From DASPWV01 sp046727855 (GTDB lineage Bacteria; Acidobacteriota; Vicinamibacteria; Vicinamibacterales; UBA2999): a DNA stretch of 24,740 bases. The stretch spans positions 1-24,740 of the forward strand of contig JBKPDL010000062.1 in NCBI GenBank assembly GCA_046727855.1. The letters run 5' to 3'. The notes under the pieces were generated by a model that searched no databases, was not told the origin of the DNA, and saw only the letters and a list, made by a program, of their open reading frames with translations. The first letter of the stretch is position 1, and each line of letters begins with the position of its first letter. A program made the position numbers and the translations under genes. Positions 8,201-15,840 of this stretch are shown here, piece after piece.

Positions 8201-11200
8201 GTCCGTCCGCTCGGCGAGGGTGAGCGGAAGCTCTTTCGCAGAACAGCGCGCAACACCTGGCGATACTTCGAAACGTTCGTCACCGAAGCCGACAGCTGGC
8301 TTCCGCCCGACAATTACCAGGAGCACGACGACGAACCGAGGCTGGCGCGCCGAACCTCGCCGACCAACACCGGCATGGCGCTGCTCTCGACGCTCGCAGC
8401 TCACGATCTGGGCTATCTCTCGACCGACGAACTCGTGGTCCGCCTCGATCACACGCTTACGACGCTCGAAGGCCTCGAACGCTACAACGGTCATTTCCTG
8501 AACTGGTACGACACCACCACGCTTGCGCCGCTGTATCCGCGTTACGTCTCGACGGTGGACAGCGGCAACCTTGCAGGGGCACTGATCGCGGTCAGCCAGG
8601 GGCTGCTGGCGCTCATCAACCATCCTCAATCGCGCGGCCAGTTACGAGAGGGGTTGGCAGACACCGCCGACCTTCTCGCTGCGGCATCCGCATCGAGCGC
8701 CGAGGCCGCTGATGAGCGCCAGACGCTCACGGCGATCAATAGTCTCGCGCGTCAAATCGCCGTCGAAGCGCTGCGCGACGCCGACGCGCCGGCATCGACG
8801 CTCCTGGACGACCTCGCCAGCCGGCTCGCCGAAACGACGCAGACTTTCAAGCCGACGAAGAGGTCCGCGCGCGCAAGCGACGTCGTGTTCTGGAGCCAGG
8901 CTGTGGCGCACGGCGTGCGCGCCCTCCGCGCGCCACACACCACAACCGCCGACGTCCTGCCTGCGCTTGCGCGTCGCGCGTCGCGGCTCGCCGACGACAT
9001 GCGGTTCGACATGCTGTACGACCGGCGGCGGCGAATTTTCACCATCGGCTACCGCCTCGCCGACGTCGAAGGGCCCGGGCGCTTCGACAACGCCTATTAC
9101 GATCTGCTGGCGTCGGAGGCGCGTTTAGCCAGTTTCGTCGCGATTGCCAAAGGCGACGTGCCGCAGCATCACTGGTTTCATCTCGGCCGCCTCGTGACCA
9201 GCGTCCATGGCCGCGCGACGCTCATGTCGTGGGGCGGAACGATGTTCGAGTATTTGATGCCGCTGCTGCTCATGCGCAGCTTGCCCGGGACGCTGCTCGA
9301 CCAGAGTTGCCGCGCCAGCCTCCGGCGACAGATCGAGTACGGCCGTGAACGAGGTGTGCCATGGGGTATCTCGGAATCCGCGTACGCGTTTACCGATCGC
9401 GCCGGCAATTATCAGTACCGCGCGTTCGGCGTGCCCGGACTGGGACTGCGCCGTGGCCTGGCGGACGAGCTCGTGGTGGCACCCTATGCGACGGCGCTCG
9501 CCAGCCTCGTCAGTCCGGCGATGGCGGCCGCAAACTTCGAGCGGCTCGCGCGCGAAGGGTTGGTGGGGCGCTTCGGGTATTACGAAGCGCTCGATTGCCG
9601 GCCGCTCGAAGCCGAGGCCGATGCACCGGCTAAAGCGAGCGGTGCGCGTCCGGTCATCATCCGCGCGTTCTTTGCGCATCATCAGGGCATGTCGCTCGTC
9701 GCATTGGCCAATGTCATCTGCCGCGACGTATTCGTCAGCCGGTTTCATTCGGATCCGCGAGTACAAGCCACCGAGCTTCTTTTGCAGGAACGCGTTCCGC
9801 GCGAGGCCATTTTGTCGCAGCCGCGTCCGGCCGAAGGCGCGAGTGCGGCGCCATCGATTCCGGTGTTCGCATCGAGACGCTTCAAGTCACCGCACACCAC
9901 CAGTGCGCACATCCAGTTTCTGTCCAACGGGCGCTACACCACCGCGCTCAGCCACACCGGCAGCGGCTTCAGCACATGGCGCGACCTGGCCGTCACCAGA
10001 CGCCGGGAAGACCGAACCGTGGACACGGGCGCGCACTATATTTATCTGCGCGATCCGTGGTCAGGTCATGTCTGGTCTCCCACGTATCAGCCGGTTTGTC
10101 GCGAGCCCAAAGACTTCGAAACCACGTTCGACCTCGACAAAGCCACTTTCCGCTGCCGCGACGGCGATTTCGAAACGCAGCTCCAGGTCACGGTGTCGGC
10201 CGAAGACGATGTCGAAGTACGGCGTCTGTCGATCACTAATCGTGGCGATCGCACGCGAGAGATCGAGGTCACCAGTTATGCCGAGATCGTGCTCGCGCGC
10301 CCCGAAGACGATCTAGCGCACTCGGCATTCGGAAAGCTGTTCATCGAAACTGAGTTCGATCCACAGAGTGCGGGCATTCTGTTCAGCCGGCGGCGGCGCG
10401 CTGCTGACGAAGCCTCGGCCTGGGCGTTCCATGTGCTCGGCGTCGAGGGGCGTAGTGCCGGCGCCGCCGAATGGGAGACTGATCGCACCCGCTTTCTGGG
10501 GAGAGGCCGTTCGCCGGCGAACCCGGTAGCACTCGAGGACCGGGCTTTGTCGGGCGCCACTGGCGCCGTGCTCGACCCGGTCGCGGCGCTCAGGAATCGC
10601 GTGCGCCTGGCGCCCGGCGCATTCGTGCGCGTGAGCTTCGTCACTGGTGTTGCATCAACTCGAGACGAAGCGATTGCGCTCGTGCGCAAATACCGCGACG
10701 GCAGCGTTGCGGCGCGCGCGTTTTCAATGGCGTTTACGCACGTGCACATTACGCTGCAGCACCTTGGTCTCAGCGACGATCAAGCGATGCTCTTCGATCG
10801 TCTCGCGTCGCGTGTCTTCGGCGTTGACGCGTCATGCATCAGCCCCCGCGATCTTGCGCTCAACACGCTTGGACAGTCGAACCTCTGGGGATACGGCATT
10901 TCGGGCGATCTTCCGATCGTGCTCGTCCGCATCACGGAAGCTGCCTCGCTGCCGCTCGTGCGACAGCTGTTGCATGCGCAGGAGTACTGGCGACTCAAGG
11001 GACTGCGCGCGGATCTCGTCATTCTCAACGAGCACCCCGCGGAATACGTGGACGAGACGCAGGAGTTCCTGACCAGTCTCATACAAGAGCCGCGTTGGAG
11101 CGGCTGGAACAACACTTCGGGCGGGATGTTCCTGTTGCGTGCGGAAGGCATGCCCGAGGCCGATCGTCATCTGCTTTCAGCTGTCGCGCGCGTCGTGTTA

Positions 11201-13798
11201 CGCGGCGATCTCGGCGCGATGGCGCCTCAGCTCGATCGACCCACCCCGTGGCTTTATCCTGCCGGCGATTTTCCGCCCTCGGCAACACTCCGCTTTGCGC
11301 CGCCGGCGGCGCCCGTCCCCATGCCGCCGCAGGTGATGAGCAATGGCACCGGCGGTTTCACGCCGGACGGCCGCGAATACATCGTGGTCCTCGACGGCGA
11401 TCGCGAAACGCCGCTGCCGTGGTCGAACGTGCTCGCAAATCCCGAGTTCGGCACCATGGTCAGTGCCTCGGGATCCGCTTTCACGTGGGCAGGAAACAGT
11501 CGCGAGAATCGACTCACCCCGTTTGCGAATGATCCGGTCAGCGATCCATCGGGAGAAGCGATCTACCTGCGGGATGACGATTCCGGCGAGGTGTGGGGAG
11601 CAACCCCGGGACCGCTGCCCCGCCAGCCCGATGCCGGGCGATGGCTCGTTCGCCATTCCGCCGGCGTCACACGTTATGAGCATGCCGTCTCCGGCCTGAC
11701 GCAGCAGCTCGAGGTTTTCGTCGCCGCTGTCGACTCTGTAAAAGTGGCCATGCTGACGCTGACCAACACCTCGACGACGACGCGGCGGTTGAGCGTGTTT
11801 GGCTACGTCGAGTGGTGCCTTGGCCCGCCGCGCGGCGGTGAGCGGCGCTTCGTCGTCTCCGAACGGGATCCGGCGACGGGCGCCCTTCTCGCGCGCAACT
11901 CCTACAACAGCGAGTTTGCCGAGCAAGTGGCGTTCTGGCACACGACCGAGCCGGCTCGATCGTACACCTGCGACCGCGGCGAATTTGTCGGCCGCAACCG
12001 CACAGTGAGCATGCCCGCGGCGCTCCTTCGCGATCAACTGCAACGCAGACTCGGCGCCGGACTCGATCCCTGCGGCGCGCTGCAAGTGCCGCTGCAGATC
12101 GAACCGGGCGCAACCCGCCGGTTCGCGTTTGTGTTGGGTCACGGACGTGACAAGGCGGCTGCGATCGATCTTGCTGCACGGTATTCCACCCTCGCGCGGT
12201 GCGAGGCGGCGCTCGAGGAAGCGACCACGGACTGGGACAGGACACTCGGCGCCCTGCTGGTGAAGACGCCGGACGACTCCTTCGATCTGATCGTCAATCG
12301 CTGGCTTGCTTACCAGACGTTGAGTTGCCGCATTTGGGCACGCACCGGTCCGTATCAGCCGGGTGGCGCGTTCGGCTTTCGCGATCAGCTCCAGGACGTT
12401 ATGGCCTTGCTCTACACGCGGCCGGAACTCTGTCGCGCGCATCTTCTGCGTGCGGCGTCGCGACAGTTCGTCGAAGGTGACGTGCAGCACTGGTGGCATC
12501 CGCCAAGCGGACGCGGCACTCGCACGCGATGTTCCGATGATTTTCTGTGGCTGCCCTACGTCGTGGCCATGTATGTGTCACGCACCGGTGATGCGAGTGT
12601 GCTCGACGAGGTCGTGCCTTTCCTCGAAGGCCCGCTGCTCGAACCGCATCAGTCGGAGACCTACATCCTGCCGCGCGTCTCTCAAACCAGCGCGTCGCTG
12701 TTCGAGCACGCGGTGCGCGCCGTCAATCGCGCACTGGTATACGGCGCGCATGGGCTTCCCCTCATCGGATCGGGCGATTGGAACGACGGAATGAACCGTG
12801 TTGGTCACGAGGGCCGTGGCGAAAGCGTCTGGCTCGGATGGTTTCTCGTCGTCGTTCTCAACGAGTTTGCTTCGATCTGTGCCCTTCACAACAGAAGCGA
12901 CCTCGCCGAGCGTTACCGCAACGAATCGCGCTGGCTCACCGGCATGCTCGAGTTGTCATGGGACGGAGGATGGTATCGGCGCGCGTACTTTGACGACGGC
13001 ACGCCGCTCGGATCGGTGCAGAACGAGGAGTGCAAGATCGATTCAATCTCGCAGTCGTGGGCGGTGTTTTCCAAAGTCGCCGATCCGCGCCGTGCCGAGC
13101 GCGCGATCGACGCCGTACGGGCGCATCTCGTGAGGCGGGACGCGGAAATCGTACTGCTGCTAACGCCGCCCTTCGACCGGATCACGCACGACCCTGGCTA
13201 CATCAAAGGATATTTGCCAGGTATCCGAGAGAACGGCGGCCAGTACACGCATGCGGCGATTTGGACCGTCATCGCCGTCGCACGCCTGGGGCTCGGCGAC
13301 GACGCCATGGAGTTGTTCCACATGCTGAATCCGATCAACCACGCGCGTACCGTGGAGGGTGTCGAGCGTTACCGCACGGAACCGTACGTCGTTGCCGCGG
13401 ACGTCTACGCACACCCGATGCACCTCGGCCGCGGAGGATGGACCTGGTATACCGGTTCGGCCGGCTGGATGTATCAGGCCGCGCTCGAAAGCATCCTTGG
13501 GCTGCGCCGCGAGGGTGCGACGTTCACGATCGATCCGTGCATTCCCGCGATGTGGCCGGGCTACGCGATTGAATGGCGATTTGGTCAGACTCTCTACCAG
13601 ATCAGCGTGGCGAATCCGGAGCACCGCTGCCGCGGCGTGCGATCAGCCCAACTCGACGGCCTTCCGGTCGACGCGAGTGCGATTCCGCTGCGCGACGATG
13701 GACGAACGCACGACGTCGCCGTTGTGCTCGGCAAGGCGCAGGCAACCGGCGTCAGCGGCCAGGTGGCGAGTGTCGCCTTGGCCGATGAAACTGAATGA
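5279..13798 (+). CDS. ndvB: Cyclic beta-1,2-glucan synthase (NdvB/ChvB-like; GT84 plus GH94)
   Basis: This 2,839-residue inner-membrane enzyme polymerises UDP-glucose into beta-1,2-glucan, trims it and cyclises it; the products are normally periplasmic osmoregulated glucans. The length is right for the family. The order seen is: an N-terminal helical region (1-370), membrane helices near 383-445, a glycosyltransferase core with DxD at 603-605 (LDTDTRLP), and more helices near 790-840, 855-895 and 950-975. A glycoamylase-like domain (about 980-1507, WGGTMFEYLMPLL) follows, then two GH94 beta-sandwich modules (about 1534-1827 and 2019-2303). The C-terminal GH94 catalytic domain carries GSGDWNDGMN, with the putative catalytic acid at D2503. 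ATG at 5279 has GGAGA eight bases upstream; in-frame GTGs at 5216 and 5258 are alternatives. No exporter gene (NdvA/ChvA) lies beside it. Its stop codon overlaps a large inverted repeat. Confidence 0.95.
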   Translation: MPRSLAGAGLELLGIELLEEHARRLAALLSLSRRHRGSGRVHLRRLNEDARALREVYTAFADDARREGVSPAAEWLLDNFHIISAAARDIHHDLPVSFFRRLPQIATDEFAGLPRVYALALELIRCSAGNLDAQRLHRFITAFQSITPLTIGELWAWPSALKLGLVEHLRVRADVLAETREDQRAADRLASALETGSVATARFPQEIPPAFVTRLLQRSREYGATATALRRELEAALAARGLTVEDAIRAEGRHQAAEQATMASLIGSLRLISSFDWSEFFESVSLVEQVLQRDPAGVYSRMDFRSRDRYRHAVEELAEPTGDDQLRVALKSVERARLIAGQTPGARDTHVGYHLLGGGRRAFEESVAWVPTPRERFRRFFFQYATPGYLGTIALGTGLLSGAAVIYAYAHGWRGAALWLVALLTLVPASELTIQILQRIISYWIPPRRLPRLELERVPAEARTMVIVPTILDRAEQVADFLAHLEVQALGNVDPHIHFAVLSDFRDAATEMLPRDAEILEAARAGIEALNKKYGNGRAERFFLFHRLRQWNPAEGRWMGWERKRGKIEEFNRLLRGATDTSFAVQVGDLSILPEVRYCITLDTDTRLPRDAARQLIGIITHPLNRAVFDSRRGRVVEGYGILQPRISVTFMSAAGSLFARLYAGHTGVDPYTTAVSDVYQDLFSEGIFTGKGLYDVDVFSAALEDSVPENALLSHDLFEGLHARVALVSDVEFVDEYPSSVLTHARRQHRWIRGDWQILYWLFPLVPSRRGLKRNPLPLIGRWKILDNLRRSLVAPTLLAFAVAGWTILPGPHWFWTAAVMSVLASQLLPLVGRLLIGPARSQSIPVFLRNLWRDTTIALAQMLLGVTFLAFHAFDTAHAIGLTLVRLVVTRRSLLEWETAATVATRAAGLTGRKALERFASEMASSPIIAAVAGVAVATLNRRALPAAAPFLVLWLVAPLVAYWLSVPVGARVRPLGEGERKLFRRTARNTWRYFETFVTEADSWLPPDNYQEHDDEPRLARRTSPTNTGMALLSTLAAHDLGYLSTDELVVRLDHTLTTLEGLERYNGHFLNWYDTTTLAPLYPRYVSTVDSGNLAGALIAVSQGLLALINHPQSRGQLREGLADTADLLAAASASSAEAADERQTLTAINSLARQIAVEALRDADAPASTLLDDLASRLAETTQTFKPTKRSARASDVVFWSQAVAHGVRALRAPHTTTADVLPALARRASRLADDMRFDMLYDRRRRIFTIGYRLADVEGPGRFDNAYYDLLASEARLASFVAIAKGDVPQHHWFHLGRLVTSVHGRATLMSWGGTMFEYLMPLLLMRSLPGTLLDQSCRASLRRQIEYGRERGVPWGISESAYAFTDRAGNYQYRAFGVPGLGLRRGLADELVVAPYATALASLVSPAMAAANFERLAREGLVGRFGYYEALDCRPLEAEADAPAKASGARPVIIRAFFAHHQGMSLVALANVICRDVFVSRFHSDPRVQATELLLQERVPREAILSQPRPAEGASAAPSIPVFASRRFKSPHTTSAHIQFLSNGRYTTALSHTGSGFSTWRDLAVTRRREDRTVDTGAHYIYLRDPWSGHVWSPTYQPVCREPKDFETTFDLDKATFRCRDGDFETQLQVTVSAEDDVEVRRLSITNRGDRTREIEVTSYAEIVLARPEDDLAHSAFGKLFIETEFDPQSAGILFSRRRRAADEASAWAFHVLGVEGRSAGAAEWETDRTRFLGRGRSPANPVALEDRALSGATGAVLDPVAALRNRVRLAPGAFVRVSFVTGVASTRDEAIALVRKYRDGSVAARAFSMAFTHVHITLQHLGLSDDQAMLFDRLASRVFGVDASCISPRDLALNTLGQSNLWGYGISGDLPIVLVRITEAASLPLVRQLLHAQEYWRLKGLRADLVILNEHPAEYVDETQEFLTSLIQEPRWSGWNNTSGGMFLLRAEGMPEADRHLLSAVARVVLRGDLGAMAPQLDRPTPWLYPAGDFPPSATLRFAPPAAPVPMPPQVMSNGTGGFTPDGREYIVVLDGDRETPLPWSNVLANPEFGTMVSASGSAFTWAGNSRENRLTPFANDPVSDPSGEAIYLRDDDSGEVWGATPGPLPRQPDAGRWLVRHSAGVTRYEHAVSGLTQQLEVFVAAVDSVKVAMLTLTNTSTTTRRLSVFGYVEWCLGPPRGGERRFVVSERDPATGALLARNSYNSEFAEQVAFWHTTEPARSYTCDRGEFVGRNRTVSMPAALLRDQLQRRLGAGLDPCGALQVPLQIEPGATRRFAFVLGHGRDKAAAIDLAARYSTLARCEAALEEATTDWDRTLGALLVKTPDDSFDLIVNRWLAYQTLSCRIWARTGPYQPGGAFGFRDQLQDVMALLYTRPELCRAHLLRAASRQFVEGDVQHWWHPPSGRGTRTRCSDDFLWLPYVVAMYVSRTGDASVLDEVVPFLEGPLLEPHQSETYILPRVSQTSASLFEHAVRAVNRALVYGAHGLPLIGSGDWNDGMNRVGHEGRGESVWLGWFLVVVLNEFASICALHNRSDLAERYRNESRWLTGMLELSWDGGWYRRAYFDDGTPLGSVQNEECKIDSISQSWAVFSKVADPRRAERAIDAVRAHLVRRDAEIVLLLTPPFDRITHDPGYIKGYLPGIRENGGQYTHAAIWTVIAVARLGLGDDAMELFHMLNPINHARTVEGVERYRTEPYVVAADVYAHPMHLGRGGWTWYTGSAGWMYQAALESILGLRREGATFTIDPCIPAMWPGYAIEWRFGQTLYQISVANPEHRCRGVRSAQLDGLPVDASAIPLRDDGRTHDVAVVLGKAQATGVSGQVASVALADETE

Positions 13799-13882
13799 CT
13801 AACGAGGCCCTGCCTGAGACCGTCGAGCATGTTGGGATCGATGCCGACATGTCGGTCGGTCTGAGACTAGGCCTCGTTAGTC
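13797..13882. repeat. 86-bp inverted repeat element (element 1) at the end of ndvB
   Basis: GACTAACGAGGCC (13797-13809) is the exact reverse complement of 13870-13882. A second stem inside, 13814-13822 with 13857-13865, matches at 8 of 9 positions, and the apex holds the 12-base palindrome CCGACATGTCGG (13844-13855). The outer left arm begins inside the TGA stop codon of the glucan synthase. A pyrimidine-rich stretch follows the right arm. It could act as a terminator or 3'-end stabiliser for this transcript, or be a dispersed hairpin repeat. The structure is observed; the function is inferred. Confidence 0.7.
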
Positions 13883-13895
13883 TCTATGTTGTCTT

Positions 13896-13914
13896 GCCCC
13901 GCCTCCGGCGGGGC
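13896..13914. terminator. Short GC-rich hairpin between convergent genes
   Basis: GCCCCGCC, a 3-base loop TCC, then GGCGGGGC form a perfect 8-bp stem. It lies between the glucan synthase (plus) and the HtrA-like gene (minus) and could serve both. There is no T-run on either side, so factor-independent termination is uncertain. Confidence 0.45.
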
Positions 13915-13917
13915 GTC

Positions 13918-13969
13918 GCCTTGACGGAGAAACGTTGACTCATTCGTCGAAATTCCGGGCCGTCAAGGC
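13918..13969. repeat. Long-loop inverted repeat (10-bp arms) downstream of the HtrA-like gene
   Basis: GCCTTGACGG (13918-13927) is perfectly complementary to CCGTCAAGGC (13960-13969), with a 32-base loop. The right arm lies 12 bases past the stop codon of the minus-strand protease, a position suited to a 3'-end hairpin for that transcript. It is the third inverted repeat in this 183-bp convergent gap. Confidence 0.6.
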
Positions 13970-13981
13970 TCCAGGACGTTG

Positions 13982-14932
13982 CTACTCGCCTCCGGCCTGC
14001 AGCCTGACGCTGACATCGTTTTTCTGCCCACCTCGCAACACCGTGAGACGAACAGTGTCGCCGACCTGGTGATCGTCGAGGCGACTTAACAGAGCCGCGA
14101 CACTGTCCACCGCAGTCCCATCGACGGCGATGATGACGTCTCCGGGCACGATGCGGCCGTCAGCTTCAGAGCGAACGCCGCGGAGCCCGGCGGCTTCAGC
14201 GGGCGACCCGGACGTCGCTCTCAGGATGACGACACCAGGGACGCCCAATTGCTGCGTGACCAGTTGATTCAAACGTTCGTCCACTTCGATCCCGAGGGTC
14301 GGGCGAGTGTATTTCCCGGACGCGACGAGTTGCGGGACCACGCGATTGACGGTATCGACTGGTATGGCAAATCCGACACCGGCAGATGCACCCGACGGAC
14401 TAAAGATCAACGTGTTGACGCCGATCATGCGGCCAGCGCTGTCGAGGAGGGGCCCACCGGAGTTCCCGGGGTTGATGGCCGCGTCGGTCTGAATCAGGTG
14501 CGCGATCGGCCGGCCATCTTCCGACGGCAGCGAGCGATCGAGCGCCGAGACGATACCCGTGGTGAGCGTCCAATCGAGACCGAACGGGTTGCCGATCGCA
14601 AATGTCGCCTGACCCACGCGCAGGTCGTGACTCGTGCCGATCGGCAGTGCAGACGGCATTTTCGCGATCTCGATCCTGAGCACGGCGAGATCGTGCGCCG
14701 GGCTCACGCCGACGAGCGTCGCCGATGCTTCGCGGCCGTCGCTCAGCGTCACGAGCGCCCCCGATGCGCCTGACACGACATGGTGATTGGTGACAACGTG
14801 GCCGCGCTCGTCCCAAATGAAGCCCGAGCCGCTCCCGCGCGGAATATTGAATATGTGCGGAGCGGGACAAACATGCTCGGCAGTTAGATTCGATCCAGCG
14901 CGTCCGCTGGCCGGGCGTATGATCTGCAACAC
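13982..14932 (-). CDS. HtrA/DegP-like S1C serine protease with PDZ domain, N-terminus short
   Basis: This is a trypsin-like protease with one PDZ domain; family members degrade or refold misfolded envelope proteins. The catalytic triad is present: H51 in VVTNHHVV, D81 in HDLAVL, and S158 in NPGNSGGP. The PDZ domain covers about residues 212-310 (GVVILRATSGSPAEAAGL, then GDVIIAVDG). Family members carry a signal peptide or membrane anchor and a conserved lead-in (a SPSVVxI-type strand) before GSGSGFIW. Here only about 32 residues precede it and they look like neither. The start is GTG at 14932, without a clear ribosome site. The gene is therefore probably 5'-truncated or relies on an unseen start; if translated it would stay cytoplasmic. 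It is divergent from dps, 26 bases apart. Confidence 0.8.
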   Translation of the reverse strand: MLQIIRPASGRAGSNLTAEHVCPAPHIFNIPRGSGSGFIWDERGHVVTNHHVVSGASGALVTLSDGREASATLVGVSPAHDLAVLRIEIAKMPSALPIGTSHDLRVGQATFAIGNPFGLDWTLTTGIVSALDRSLPSEDGRPIAHLIQTDAAINPGNSGGPLLDSAGRMIGVNTLIFSPSGASAGVGFAIPVDTVNRVVPQLVASGKYTRPTLGIEVDERLNQLVTQQLGVPGVVILRATSGSPAEAAGLRGVRSEADGRIVPGDVIIAVDGTAVDSVAALLSRLDDHQVGDTVRLTVLRGGQKNDVSVRLQAGGE

Positions 14933-14958
14933 ACCGTTTTTCGCCGAAGGAGTGCATC

Positions 14959-15552
14959 ATGAGTAAAGCGATCCTCGACGCCGACGAAATCCTGCAGCAC
15001 GCGAGTCCCGTCGTGCATCAGCGAGCCCACGAGATTCAACCGTTCGGCCATCTCGTCAAGATGCCGATTGCTCTCCCCGAATCCGCCTGCAAAGAGAGCG
15101 TCGAGAATCTGAATCAGTTGCTCGCAGACACGATGACGTTGCGCGACATGTACAAGAAACACCACTGGCAGGTGTCGGGCCCGACCTTCTATCAGCTGCA
15201 TCTGCTGTTCGACAAACACTACGACGAGCAGAGCAAGCTCGTTGACGCGATCGCGGAACGGATCCAGATGCTCGGCGGCGTAAGCATCGCGATGGCGCAC
15301 GACGTGGCGGACACGACGATGATTCCGCGGCCTCCCAAGGGACGTGAAGAGGTGCCGGTGCAGATCTCGCGCCTCCTGCATGCACACGAGATCGTGTTGA
15401 AAGAGGCGCGAACCATGGCGCGACTCGCCGCCGAACACGACGATCAGGGCACGAACGACTTGCTTGTCAGCGATGTTATTCGCACCAACGAACTTCAGGT
15501 GTGGTTCGTGGCCGAGCACGTCGTCGATACCCCGCTCGTCCATGCGGAGTGA
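14959..15552 (+). CDS. dps: Dps-family ferritin-like DNA-protection protein
   Basis: This 197-residue mini-ferritin oxidises and stores iron with hydrogen peroxide and, in many bacteria, coats DNA in starvation. The dimer-interface ferroxidase ligands of the family are present: H69 (KKHHWQVSGP), H81 and D85 (LHLLFD), and D96 with E100 (VDAIAER). An N-terminal extension of about 45 residues precedes the four-helix bundle and could contribute to DNA or partner binding. AAGGAG at 14947-14952, six bases before ATG, fixes the start. Its promoter must lie within or next to the 5' end of the divergent protease gene; a -10-like TATGAT occurs at 14918-14923 but I see no matching -35. It heads a cluster of stress genes. 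Confidence 0.93.
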   Translation: MSKAILDADEILQHASPVVHQRAHEIQPFGHLVKMPIALPESACKESVENLNQLLADTMTLRDMYKKHHWQVSGPTFYQLHLLFDKHYDEQSKLVDAIAERIQMLGGVSIAMAHDVADTTMIPRPPKGREEVPVQISRLLHAHEIVLKEARTMARLAAEHDDQGTNDLLVSDVIRTNELQVWFVAEHVVDTPLVHAE

Positions 15553-15555
15553 CGC

Positions 15556-15759
15556 TCACTCGGGTTTGCTGGACGCGCGGCCGATCGGCTTCGCGTAGAC
15601 AAGCCGCGCGTGCCGCAAAACGCCGTTTGCGAACGTGACCTCAGCGGGCGAATAACGACCTGTTCTCGTGACCTTGCCGGCGACATCGGGCACGGGCGAC
15701 GGCAGCCGTGTGGCAGCGGGAGCTGCGACCGCAACTGATACCACAAGAAGAGGGCGCAC
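15556..15759 (-). CDS. Hypothetical small exported protein
   Basis: This is a possible 67-residue protein starting with GTG at 15759, with GGGAAG about seven bases upstream. The first 16-18 residues (RPLLVVSVAVAAPAAT) resemble a short signal sequence. The remainder has no recognised domain, but contains plausible beta-strand text such as VTFANGVLRHARLVY. It converges on dps with 3 bases between the stops and is divergent from the calcium ATPase gene. Coding status is uncertain. The rest of the 288-bp gap (15553-15840) holds no other feature I can support. Confidence 0.4.
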   Translation of the reverse strand: MRPLLVVSVAVAAPAATRLPSPVPDVAGKVTRTGRYSPAEVTFANGVLRHARLVYAKPIGRASSKPE

Positions 15760-15840
15760 GACGTATCTTCCCTTTCATCGGTTCGTCCTGTCTGACGCCG
15801 CCATGCGCCGGCGCGGTGAACGCTGCAAGGGGCCTCTCTC

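Noticed and set aside
13797..13882. Integron attC site: AAC and GTT at the ends of a folded element of suitable length
   Set aside because: GACTAAC/GTTAGTC deviates from the RYYYAAC/GTTRRRY cores, the stem stays paired where attC sites have an unpaired spacer, and no integrase or cassette array is present. Element 3 has GTTATGC on the wrong side for attC.
14889..14923. dps promoter from TATGAT (14918-14923)
   Set aside because: The -10-like hexamer has no acceptable -35 at 16-18 bases, so I kept it only as a remark under dps.
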